Source of the DNA: Drosophila pseudoobscura
Taxonomy: Eukaryota > Arthropoda > Insecta > Diptera > Drosophilidae
DNA: 64,000 nt
Direction: 5' to 3'
Assembly (NCBI RefSeq): GCF_009870125.1
Contig: NC_046683.1
Span: 57,055,869 to 57,119,868 of the forward strand
The notes beneath the pieces were generated by a model. The model made no database searches, was not told the DNA's origin, and worked only from the letters and a program-made list of their open reading frames with translations. The number at the start of each line of letters is the position of its first letter. Position 1 is the first letter of the stretch. A program made the position numbers and the translations under genes. Positions 24,616-36,179 of this stretch are shown here, piece after piece.

Positions 24616-25451
24616 ATGATCATGGATCCACGAGTATCGGCATTGTGGTTGGGTAAGTCTTTCAGTCGCTGGAAGTCCTTCGAACGAGTCCACTAATACC
24701 GGGATCTACCTATCATCTTCCTGCAGTTCTCCTCTCGCTCCTGGGGGGCTCCCTCTCCTTCCAGGACAAGGCCCCGGTGCAGACGAGCCTCGTGGCAGGA
24801 CAGGCGCGCAATGACAAGCAACAGCAGATCCTCGACGACACCCTGGCATCGTCCTCGGGTCGCGGCATCGACGATCACCTGCTGAAGACTATCGGTAAGG
24901 GTGGGATCAAATTGGTGATGGCCGGCGGCTCGTCGTCTACGACCACACCCAAACCGTCAGTACAACATCATTACTATTATCCACCAGAGGAGCAGCAGCA
25001 TCCGCGCCAGTACGGCTACGGGCCTTCACCCGCGTACCCCCCCTGGCTGCATGCCCCACATCCGCCACGACCACAGCTGCCTCCATGGGGGCCCCCACCA
25101 GGACCACCACCGCCACAGCCCCCGTACTTTGGAGGATACCCATCCTATCCAGGATGGGGTGGCGGCTATCCGGGCGGCTATCCTGGCGGATGGGGCGGTG
25201 GCATCTACCCCGGCTATCCAGGCTTCGGATATCCCAGCTATCCCGGCTATCCCTACTATCCCTTCTATCGCTCGGCAGGCTCCACGGAAGTGGACAACCA
25301 AGTGGCCGGCGGCCCCGACGGCCTCTCGCCCTCCCCCATTCCCGGGGTCTTCCAGGGCAGGCAAGTGCTCTCCCAGAACTATCTCGAGGGCAGGGCCAAT
25401 GCGGCCAACATTGTGCCACTCTATCATCTGCTGCAAATGTCCAGAGCCTAA
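24616..25451 (+). CDS. Secreted Pro/Gly/Tyr-rich structural-type protein
   Basis: A 37-base first exon (24616-24652) and a second exon (24727-25451) join as G|TT to encode about 253 residues. Start and splice give MIMDPRVSALWLVLLSLLGG, a good signal peptide split by the intron, with cleavage likely after GGSLS. A moderately hydrophilic segment follows. Then comes a low-complexity part rich in Pro, Gly and Tyr with repeated YPG, GGYPGG and GYPSYPG units (about residues 110-190), and a short ordered C-terminus (NAANIVPLYHLLQMSRA). The composition resembles eggshell, cuticle or other extracellular matrix proteins. Signal-peptide splitting by a tiny first exon and a TATA box are common in such genes. 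A poly(A) signal AATAAA follows near 25533. No orthologue name can be assigned. Confidence 0.85.
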
Positions 25452-28400
25452 CCCTCTTCCGAACCTCCAAAATTTTCCTGTAGCTTGAACAATTTTTTTT
25501 TGTATTTTAATCTTTCTGTAATAAGGTTTCTCAATAAAAAAAAATGTACGAGAACTTCAGAGCAGAACAAATCAAACATCAACAAAACAGACCGAGGAGC
25601 ACTGCTGCATGATGCGTACATGCTTTTGCCGAGGTTCGACTTAGAGACAGATATTCTTTAGTTTTCAATGAAGATCTCTTTGGGGAAGGCTCTTAAAGAT
25701 CTTTGATCTATGGATCATGAATGGAATACTGAAAGTGTTCTTCGCCCTGGAACCCCAAAACCTGAAAGGCCGCTGACCGACACAATCGATAATCGAGTTT
25801 GTTCCATAATTAAGATTCAAAAAGTTCGCGAATTTCTCGAGGCAAAGCTCTGCCGCTGACTCACGTCGGGGCATGTACGAGTATCGAGGAGCCACGCCAC
25901 GCCACAGATGTGACGCATGGCAAGTGGTCTCTCGGATAACCATTAAGCATTAAACAAGCACCAAGGCACAGCACACATTTATTTGCTCATTTTTTTGCGG
26001 CTGTTTTCTCAGCGTATGGCCGGCCATAAAAAGCGTCAGCACCAAGCAGCAGCGACTGAAGTGATCTTGAACGCGGCTTTACTGCCAATTGCAAAAAAAG
26101 TATCTAAAGCTGAAAACGATGCCAAAAAGTAAAAAGAGTAGCAGTTTTTACCTTTTTTGTTGGTGTTTCTGCTGTTGTTGTTATTGTTGTTGTTATTACA
26201 CGAACAAGACTCTTTTTTTTCGTTTCCACGAAAAGCCCTTAGGTTGACACTTTACCGCGCTATGAACTTCAATATAAAGTGAAAATCCGAGTACCTCTGT
26301 AGCCGGGTAGCCGAGTAGCCGGTCTCCCCGTTTGTCCGTTTTCAGGCTTTCAGTTTTCGATGTTGTAATTGTGATCCGATCCCCACCACCGCGACGAAGC
26401 TCACTCCACTGTGGCTTTCTTGCAAATGTCCAAAGAAATGAAATTAAATGAAAAATGGAATTGTGGAGCCGCCCCATTCTGCTGGGGCTCGCATCAATCG
26501 AATCGAAGTTTTATGACAAGACAAGAGTGGGGATTTTTTTGTTGTTTTTTGTGGGTTTGTTATTTATTTGCGGTCGATAATGTGTGGGGCATATGGTGCC
26601 ATGAATGGAGAGGGGAGAGGGGCAAGAGTGGGGGTACATTGTGGTTTATATATTGATAATAGGGGGATCAGTATTATCATAAGGAAATGGGAAAATATTT
26701 TATGGATTAACCAATTAATTCATTTTTTACATTTTCTGGGGAGATTGGAAAGACTTTTACCATAAAAGATCATGATTATATAAGTATGTTCTTTAAGATC
26801 CATTGCAGATCGTTTAATAATGCCATTTATTTAATCTGTAGATCATTAGCCATTCAAGTCACTCCATTGATTATTGGAGGATCCAACACGATAGATTCCG
26901 TGATCTCCTTGATCTGGCCACAGGCTATATCATTTGTCTGGCATCCGTCCGTTTGTCCATCCATCACGTTTTCTGCAAGTCTTTCATTCTGTGAAAAAAA
27001 AACTGAATGCTTCACCTGTTTTATGGACATTCGTGTACGTTTCGAGGTCTTGGCATTTCCCCTTCATTTTCATTATCTTATCGAACTCTAGACCGGGAGG
27101 GAAATAATAGAAAGCCATAATGCAACAGTTGCTAAACGGGAAATCAGAACCGAACCGCATTTCGGGGCACCCTATATGAGGTGGGGAGGCACATTGTTGT
27201 CATCATGATTGTCATATCACTAAAAATTGGTTTGAACCCCGTCCAAAAGATAACACCACTCCGATATCAATAAACATATACCACCGATAAGACAAAAGTT
27301 CAAGTTTATTTAGGTAATATGCATGGTATTTCTTGTGTGGGTGCGGTTACGAGCTTGTAGATGGTGGCTTTTCGATATCCGTTCGAGACATGAGACATTT
27401 TTGGGGGAATCATCACCTGACGGTGGAGACGACCAGTACGATGATGAATCGCAATTACCAGAAGCAAAATGCGTGCAATTTTGTGTGTCCGTCCACCCAC
27501 TTCTGTTGTGTTCTGTTTTTCTGTTGTTCTTTTGGGTCTTTTGTTTTTACTTAGTCTTCTGTTTGGTTTGGTTTCTGTTTGGTTGGTTAGGAAATTACAT
27601 CATTAACAAAACAGAAATCTTTTTGTTGAGTCTCTTAACTCGTTTTAATTCCATATGCCATGACATTGGTGGATTGGTGGTTTGGTGGGGGTGACGCTTC
27701 GTTTGCACAGCTGTGCGGGAGATTTTGGCGAATCATTTTGTTGGGTGGTGACTTGACTGGCGTTGACGATCAATTGCACTGGCAGTTGGGAGTCTTTTAA
27801 GCGGCTTATTGCCACAGCACACAGAAATGGGCTGGAGGGGGGGAAAATGGGTCACATCGCAGACAAAACCAACATCTCAATGAAGCGAAGCACTGGCACT
27901 GCGCTCAACAGTTTGAAATTGAAATCGAAATTTGATACAATTTCAATTGGTTCAGTCTTCGGTCTGTCTGGTGGTGTGGCGGAAGGTCGGTCAATATTTC
28001 CATCGACTGGAATAATGATTACTCATAGCACAAACACACACACACAGAGCGAGGACCTAAATATGTATACACTCCCCTGTATATCCCCTACTTATGGAGA
28101 GATAGACAATGTTGACCCTCTTTGTGTGTGGCTTTTTGTTTGTTCCTGCTATAAAACCCTAGGCAAACAAACTTGCCACAAAGGAAAGGGAAAGGAAAGG
28201 AAAGCAAAGGGAAGAGAAGAGAAGAGGAAAAGCAGAAAGATTGGTGCCACACAAGGAAACGGAATCCCAAGAGGTAGGTCAAGGTGTATGCAAATGGAAG
28301 GTGAGGCAAAGTGATCCACTTCTGCCATTGAAGAGAGCAAAGCAATGTGTGCGGAGGCTGTTAGACCCTTCCAGGGCTTTCCACTCCTGCGTCTGAAGAG

Positions 28401-30078
28401 AGCCTGCATACGTGAGAGCGTCAGAGCTTAGAAAGACGGAAGGGAAGACTGTCATTCTATGTACCCTGAGTAAGGTGAGTTGGAAAGAAGATTCTTCCAC
28501 TGCTAAACTGTAATCCATGTGACACCTCAAAGAGCAGGAGAGAGAGCACTACCTCACCATTCAATGTACCCTGGAGTGAGTGCAGGTGAGTGCGAAAAGG
28601 AAGCTTCCCTCCAGGAAGCGAATGTGCGTGTGGGTCTGCGAAAAAGTGAGAGAGAGAGAGAGTGCACCATGGAATATGTGGGGGGTATGGGGTGTATGGT
28701 GTGTGGGTCTTCTTCATCAGCGTAAACGTTCGCTTTATTAGAGGAACACCACAATCGCATAAGCATAAACCAGATTTGTGCTCCTCTTTGTGGCTTTTGT
28801 TGTTGTTGCTGTTGTTGTTGGTGTCGCAAGTTCAAATCGTGCAAAGGAAGAAGAAAGAAAGCAGGCAACGGGCAACGGAAGACGCTGCAGATCACGACCG
28901 ACCGAATACCAACGACGGCGGCGACGAGATCAACCAGGGGGCAAACCGGCAGAACCGCTTTTTTTGTATATTTATTTTGTATCTTATTTTATTTCACGTT
29001 CCCGCTGTGGCAGCTCCTACATACATATACTGGCACCGTACTCTCCTCGTATCTTGTTAGGTGGCGGTGCCACACTACCACATATTTGTTAGCCGTCAGG
29101 ATATGCAAAAATTGTCAGTGTAATTGATTTTATGGCCCCAATTTTGAGGCATCGTCAAGTTGGCAACTTAGCTGGCAGCCATCGGTGGAGTGGACGGAAG
29201 GGAAGCAGTGGCAATGGCAATGGCAGTGGCCATGGCAGTGGATTAAGAAGTTGGCCAAACGATGGCAGACGACACATTTGATAAATGAAAGCAAATGCGC
29301 TGTAGAGCCAGAGACAGAGGTGGCTGGTACGCTAAGTACCCCATAATTTCACCGACTGTCCCCCAAGTCGTTACCTTTGTTTTTTCTTTCTGTTTCTTGT
29401 TTTGTTTTTGTACCTGTTTGAATTTCTTTTTCGATGCGGGTACCGTTAGCTTGACCCGGCAATGGCAGCAGCGGCAGCAGCGGCGTCAACGGCGACACAG
29501 CCACAAAAAGCGATCGCACAACAACACTTGCACTGCTTACAAACTGTGTAGATATTCGTATTCGTTTATAATGTTATGCACCGCACGGACTCCTCAGCAT
29601 ACAAATGAGTGTCCAAAAATGTTCTTAACAATTAATTCGGCGGGTGGCGTGGGGCAGCTGTTGGGCAAAGGCGAACGCGGTAGCGCGGCGGAAAGTTAAA
29701 GCTTAACTGACAACCGACTCTGCGGGACTCGAAAAATGATTTGCCGCCACATTCACATTTCGCCAAAAACAGCTGTTCGGGGCTGCCAACCTGCTTCGGT
29801 CTAACAATCGATTACTGCCTTTATCGTTATCGCTATTCAGACCTTTTATCTCACCGATTTATTTGTTTTTCTTCTCTCATTCGTTCTATAACAGTGTGGT
29901 ATTTTGATTGATAACTAGCTAACAATTTAAAGCCATAAACACAACATTATTTTAGTTGATTTGATCGCTGATAAATGTGTGTCTCTGTGTGGGTTGTGTG
30001 TGTGTTTTCCTGTACGTTTAGCTTAAATCCATTCTACCCTTCCATTCCCGCCCTCACCAATTCCGATCGATCGGAGGA
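25452..30078. other. Intergenic stretch, no supported gene
   Basis: After the secreted-protein gene's poly(A) signal, 4.5 kb has no frame with coding character. It is rich in T and G tracts (GTT runs near 26160-26200, CTGTTGTTGTT near 28800-28820), AGGAAAGG runs near 28185-28210 and CA/GT tracts. A TTTATT at 29858-29863 is probably the minus-strand poly(A) signal of the HERC-type gene, whose 3' untranslated region would reach to about there. Confidence 0.5.
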
Positions 30079-33000
30079 TCAGACCAGACTAAATCCCTGC
30101 GTTTGCTGTATGGCCTGCAGCAGTTTGAATTTGAGGCGCTCCTTGGTCCTGTAGCGTGGCAGATCCAGCAGATTGAAGCATGTATGGGCCACTGGCAGGA
30201 AACGTTCATCGGTAGTTGGTTGTATAGTGAACTGGAATTTCGTGGATTGTCCATATATTGCTGCTCATAATGGAACATGAGTTTTACTCACCCCGAGGGC
30301 CCTCATACCCTGAATAGGTATACGATCGCTGCCTGTTAAATACAGCAGGAAGTTTCTCTTTTCCGCTTCGGATAAATCATGGATCACCTCCCAGAACCAT
30401 TTGATCTAAAAAGAATAAGAAAAAGTATTCACATATATACTTTATATCCTTTGGGGATTTCTGATTTCACTCACTGTCTCATCGCCTGAAGAGTAGCCTT
30501 CTTTGTACTCGCAATTGTCTTCGAGTGCCTGCCAGTCATAGTCCTCATTTCCCACCACCACGGCCATCAGCTCCTCCGGCTGGAATACGTTGATGACGCG
30601 ACCGGAGCAGACCTTCATGAAGCCCTTGTGGAAGGCTTTGTAGTGCACCTCCGATGCCTTGTTGATCACAAAGTCCACATACAGTTCCACAAACTCCTGT
30701 CTGTTCTCCATGGTGACGGCAATATCTTCTCCATTCGGCTTAAGGCTGAGCGTCTGCGTCACCCCGAAGACCTGGCGTGATATCTCAAAATTAAGCTCGA
30801 AGGTGTCCGAAAAGTTATCGCCGTCATAGTCGAGCAGTGCCTGCAGAGAATTGGCCTCCGCCGGCGACAGCTGTCGCAGATCACTCAGATCGACGGGTTT
30901 GTTTAGCAGCTTCTTGTAGAGTGCCAGGGGAAAGGGCAGATTGATGATTGTAAAATTATAGATGGCCAGTCCGCAGAGCACGCCGATGAGGTAGTACATG
31001 TTCTCCGTTTCATAGGTGACGTCCGCGAACCACAGTAGACGCGACTCCTCCAACTCCTTGAACATGCTGTACTTCGGATCGAGCAGATCCTTGAGCAGCA
31101 GCATGAAGAACTCCTTGCGCACACCGCCAGCATCCTCAGCTTCCTCGTCCTGGAACTTGATCTTCAGCGGCTTCTTGAGATCACTCTGCGAGTAATGCTG
31201 CAGCTCGCGAAGGGAGTCCTGGACTAAGTTCTCCCGCGTCACATTCAGAACGATGTAGTGCGAGATGGGCATGCCATAGTTAAAGAGATTGAAGATGCCC
31301 TGCTATGATGTAGAGAAGACAAGAGAGAGGTAGGTAGAGGTAGACGTAGCAGAGGGTAGGTTGGAGCCAAGGCCAGGGCCAGGCAGGATGGGAAGTGCAC
31401 TCACATTGTTGGCCGCATTGGCCATCGCTGAATGCATTTGGACCACTTGATCCGCCTGGAGCATCGATGTCTTGGCCGACGCATCGAATAGGAATGAAAA
31501 ATTACAAATGCTAAACTCGTTCGGGCTCCCCATTATCCATTTCACAAACTCCTGCTTGACGTTTACATACCAGTCGAGTTCGGGCCAGTAGAATATCTGA
31601 TAGCTTACACGTTCCTTGCGGGAGTTGTTAATGATGAAGAGGACATTCATTACCTTCAGAATGACATCCAAATCAGCATTGTATGGCATCAGCTAAAAGG
31701 GATGATGGCGTTAGTGGTGGTGGTCGGTAATGAAATCAAATCCAAATCCTCACCTCTTGGGAACTCTCCAACGTTGGACTGGTGGCCATCAGACCCATTT
31801 TGAAGCTGATGATGTGAATCACCACGTGCAGAAATATGTTAACCAGGCGCTCGAAGTAATCCACTGGCGTTTGGGCCAGCCATTTGTGTAGCACCTTGCT
31901 CGGATTCTCCGTCAGTTTCAGTATGGCACTGGCCAGGGGCGCCTGCAGTGTCTTGTAGTGCTTGGAGTTCATGAACTCATGGTACAGCGGCAGCAACAGG
32001 TACACGCGCAGGCTCTCCTTATCGGCTGGGGAGGCCACCAGCGAAGTAATCAATTCTTTTGTTACATTATCCCAGATCTACATTTGAGGATCGGATCGGA
32101 TCACAGAGGGATCAAAGATGGGTGGGGTGGAGGGATTGGTGATTGGGGATTCAAGGCTGTCATGGAAGATGTACGCACCACCTGCTTGATGCTCTCGTTC
32201 TCCACACTTCGTAGATGATCGAATGCCACCTCGGCGGCCTTCAGATCCAGTCCATAATTGCGTGCAGAGCAGCCAAAATGCTTGTCGTTCGAGAGCAGAA
32301 ACGAGCCGTTCAGGCACGCCTGGCTCTTGAAGATCACCTCCATGGACTGCAGGAGATCCAGGTCGCTCTGCTTGATATGCGCGCATTTCTGTGTGGCCTC
32401 TGCCGTCAGCGAGAGGATCTGGGACTTGGGGCTGCAACAAAGACAGAGAAAGAAAATAGCATTAGTTTCGTTTTTGCAACAGAAGTCTCTTGAGTCTTTT
32501 TCCCACTTGTAGCTGCGCAAATCCTCGGGCGGCACCTTGTCCACGTAGAAAGTGGTCGTCACAATCGACTGATCTCCGCCGGAGAAGATTTTCCGAATGA
32601 CCACAGATTTATCGGCCCCTTCGCTGGACTCCATCAATGCGGAGCCATTGGGCGAGACCCAGGGACCGATGACCACCTTGGGCAGCGTCTGACTTATAGT
32701 GTTACGCGTTCCAAGCTGCCCGGAGGCGCCCAAACCAAAGCTGTACACTCGACCGCCGGAGGGAACCAGCGCGAGCGTGTGCCGATTGCCGCAGGCCACC
32801 TGGGTGATGGTGCTGCCCATCAGTTCTATGACCATGCGGGGTATCATCTCGTTGTTGCTGGCGCCATGCCCCAGCTGGCCGTAGTTGCCAGCACCGCAGG
32901 TGAAGACGCCTCCCTCGTTGGTGAGGAACACGGAATACTCGTCACCGCAGGTTACGAATCTCACGCCCAGCGTGCGCATTGACTTCAGTTGCGAGGGATA

Positions 33001-34005
33001 CGCACGATTCTGCTCGTCATTGAGCCCCAGCTGGCCGCAAGTGTTCTTGCCCCAGCCGAACACTGCACTGGACTTGGAGATGAGGAAAGAATGGTTGCCC
33101 CCACATGCGATGGTGGCCAGTGGGATGCCCAAGATGGTCGTCAGCCGCAGAGGGGCATTGGAGTGCGGCAGATCTTTGGGCGACTGGACGCCCAGCTGGC
33201 CATAGATGTTGGAGCCCCAGGAGTAGAGCTCGCCACCTAAAAGGAGGGGGGTACACTATAGGGTGGGAATGCTTCAGAGAGGTAGAGAATACTTACAGCT
33301 CGTGAGTGCCAGACTGTGATTGTTGCCGCACGCAATCTGCACCACCGTTCTGGACACTAGAAAGCGCAAGATCTTTGGCAGCTCAATGACATCGTTATCG
33401 GTGGAATGGCCCACCTGTCCGCAATCGTTGTCGCCCCAGCTCAGGATCTGGCCCCATTCCGTGAGTGCCATGGAATGGCGGCTGCCACAGGCAATCTGGA
33501 TGACAACATAGGCCTGCAGCTCAGGTATCGGAACTGAAAAAGAGCGAGAAGAAGCGAGTGGTTGAATGGGTAGTCATTTGATGCCGGTTCTTCGAGTCAT
33601 GGATGGATAGAATATTTAGTGATGAAAGAGAGTACAAAACACGATTAATGAAATTTACATACTAAACGGCGACATACGTGGCCTTTTGGTGGGCAACTCG
33701 TGGCCAAGCTGGTGGTGATCGTTGTTTCCGCAGGCGTACACCTGACCGTTGGCAGTGAGGAAGAGCGTGTGGCGATGTCCGCAGGCAATCTGTTGCACCG
33801 GCGAATCGGGCTTAAACTCTATCTGACTAGGTAGAAGGATCTGCAGACGAACAATACAAGAAAATCAAACCCGACAGTTTGTTAATGGGATATCCAAATG
33901 TATTCCATTCCTTGTGTGCTTGTGCACAAAACTCACCTGCTCATTCTCGATGCCACCGAGCCCCAATTGACCGTGTGAGGCGTCGCCCCAGCAATACAGG
34001 GCCAT
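30079..34005 (-). CDS. CG9153: HERC4-type E3 ubiquitin ligase (RCC1 repeats plus HECT)
   Basis: Ten exons on the minus strand (33937-34005, 33678-33840, 33297-33533, 32507-33236, 32179-32431, 31754-32077, 31405-31692, 30475-31302, 30292-30405, 30079-30231) join in frame to about 1052 residues. This is close to human HERC4. The N-terminal third has RCC1-type repeats, each with a GxGxxGQLG-like turn (WGDASHGQLGLG, CGNNDHHQLGH, WGWNDCG-like WGDNDCGQVGH, FGLGASGQLG). The C-terminal 350 residues form a HECT domain from ENLVQDSLRELQHY to the end, with the catalytic Cys in HTCFNLLDLP at about residue 1020 and the terminal hydrophobic GFSLV. HECT enzymes take ubiquitin onto this Cys and pass it to substrates. 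The last acceptor was chosen because only the AG at about 30232 keeps FTIQPTTDERFLPV in frame. The symbol comes from synteny memory. Confidence 0.92.
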
Positions 34006-35038
34006 GGCTTTCCGTTGAACTCGTTTGTTAACTGAAATTTATTTTTGTTTATTGTTGATTTTTTCGGCGTTTCTAGAAAAAACTAAAAGGAAAACCGCAA
34101 CAAAAAAACCAACAAATAATTGTTGCGGCCTGCCAACTTGTGGGAAATGGGCTCTATTAAGTTCTATGCTTGTTTACACTATAACAATTCATTCACTGCC
34201 CGCTATACAACTACGTTGGAATACAATATTCGGATATGTCAAAATTATTTTAAAATTTTAAGCTCCGAACCTGAATCTGCTTTAGTGCTGCTTAAATTAT
34301 GACTTTTGAATTTGAAATTATGAATATTTGTACACAATAATGATATTGCACTTTTTGCTTAGTTTAATGTGGAAATATGTTTGAAATATGTTTGTAGGAA
34401 CGGCAATGATTTGACAAAATATATGTTATTTCAATCTGCGCGCCAAAATTAGCATATTTTTTTGTAGTCAAGTTGGCAGTGCTAGTACTGTCTCTGAACT
34501 GCTTGTTTTTGTGAAATCTGCCAGTGCTTTAACTAAAAAATTAATTAGAAATAGAAAATTAAAGAAATTTCCTGCTGCACAGTACAAATGCAATAATTTC
34601 GAAATTAATTTCTATCAAATCGTGACAATTTTTTTATAATATCAATTTGCCCGCACAAATTTGGCAAGCACTAATTTCGGCGCCAGTTGGCAGCGTTGCT
34701 AGTGCTGGACAAACCGACCGCTCCGCCGTCCCCGCACACCGAGAACCGCTGACCTTTGTTCGATTGTCATAAAAGATTAGGCGAAAACGGAATAACGTTA
34801 TCACAGATCAGACGAGATTAATCGCGCCATTTCGTCTGCATTCAAACCCTCAGTTAACGGACATTCGTCTGGTGGATTGCAGCGGTAGTGAGAGACAGAG
34901 AGAGATAGAGAGAGAAAACGCGAAACCGGTTGCCGCATGTGGACGGAGCTGAGTTTTTGGGGCAGCGCAGGTGTTTGATTGATTTTCACCGCAATTTGCC
35001 ACGCTAACACAGCCAAAACAGTAAGAGCCTCCGTGAAA
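34006..35038. other. Divergent intergenic region between HERC-type and LDAH genes
   Basis: About 1 kb separates the leftward HERC-type gene from the rightward hydrolase gene. It is AT-rich and holds a pair of related blocks, AGTTGGCAGTGCTAGTA (about 34470) and AGTTGGCAGCGTTGCTAGTG (about 34684). Each faces a different gene and they may be promoter elements. No open frame is credible. Confidence 0.45.
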
Positions 35039-36027
35039 ATGCAAGAGGCCTACGTGAACATCAACTCCATACCCACCCATATACTCACGTGGGGCAGGTG
35101 GATCGAGGAGACGGTCACCGAGAAGGAGCTCGTCATTTGTATAACAGGCAACCCGGGGCTCCCGGGCTTCTACACGGAGTTTGCCAGTACCCTGCAGAAG
35201 CAATTGGGTGACCTCCCGGTGTGGGTGATTGGTGAGAGAAGGTGCTAGAGCCATCGCAAAAGAATGTTCCTTTATTTTTTCGCTTATTCTGTACAGGACA
35301 CGCGGGCCATGACGATCCGCCAGAGGCGAGCATCCGCGAGGTACCCCAGCTGACAGGCAACGAGGAGATCTTCAATCTCGACGGACAGATCAAACACAAG
35401 TTGGCGTTCATCAAGAAGTACGTGCCCAAAGATGTGAAGATCCATCTAATCGGACATTCGATTGGCGCGTGGATGATTCTCCAGATGCTGGAGGACGAGA
35501 GCGTGCGGAGCCGTGTCCAAAAGTGCTACATGCTCTTCCCCACAGTCGAGCGGATGATCGAGTCGCCCAACGGCTGGGTCTTCACCAAGCTCGCCATGCC
35601 CCTGTACTCGGTGTTTGGCTACGTCTTCTTCAAATTCTTCAATGCCCTGCCCGTCTGGCTGCGCCTCTTCCTCATCCAGATCTACTTTCTCATCTTCTCC
35701 ATACCGCGCTCGTTCCTCGACACCGCCCTCCAGTACTCGAAACCCTCGGTGGCCGAGAAGGTGGTGTTCCTCGCCGATGATGAGATGTGCCGTGTGCGCG
35801 GCCTCCAGAAGGAGATTATCGAAAGGAATATCCATTTGCTGAAGTTCTATTACGGCACCACGGACGGCTGGGTGCCCGTCTCCTACTACGAACAGCTTAA
35901 GAAAGACTATCCCCAGGTGGACGCCACGCTGGATGGCCAAAAAATTGACCATGCCTTTGTCCTGCGTCATTCGCAGCCGGTGGCAGCGATTGTCCGGGAA
36001 ATGATCCAGCAGAACCTCAGAAACTGA
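35039..36027 (+). CDS. CG9186: Lipid droplet-associated hydrolase (LDAH family)
   Basis: Two exons, 35039-35231 and 35297-36027, join (G|GA) to 307 residues, the usual family length. The alpha/beta-hydrolase fold shows the oxyanion region ITGNPGLPGFYTEF near residue 45, the nucleophile elbow LIGHSIGAWM with Ser near 119, and a late Asp and His (TTDGWVP, KIDHAFVLRHS). A hydrophobic hairpin around residues 150-200 (YSVFGYVFFKFF, LFLIQIYFLIFSI) fits the membrane-inserted segment that anchors these enzymes in lipid droplets. The substrate of the family is debated (sterol ester or other lipids). The gene ends 152 bases before the stop codon of convergent Ctr9. The symbol comes from synteny and family memory. 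Confidence 0.93.
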
Positions 36028-36179
36028 TGTGCAATCGAAGCCCCAGGATCTCTAGTGGGAATCTTCCTCCACTGGCTTTTTTGTGGCGGCAAATTCTTTT
36101 TATTATAATCTTTGCAACTCTCAAAGGAAACACTAAATATAGTCGAAAATATCTTATAAAGCGCCGCTGGCTGTGTCTT

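Noticed and set aside
34006-35038. Possible small gene or tRNA in the gap between the HERC-type and LDAH genes
   Set aside because: No tRNA A/B box pattern, and the open frames are short and AT-rich.
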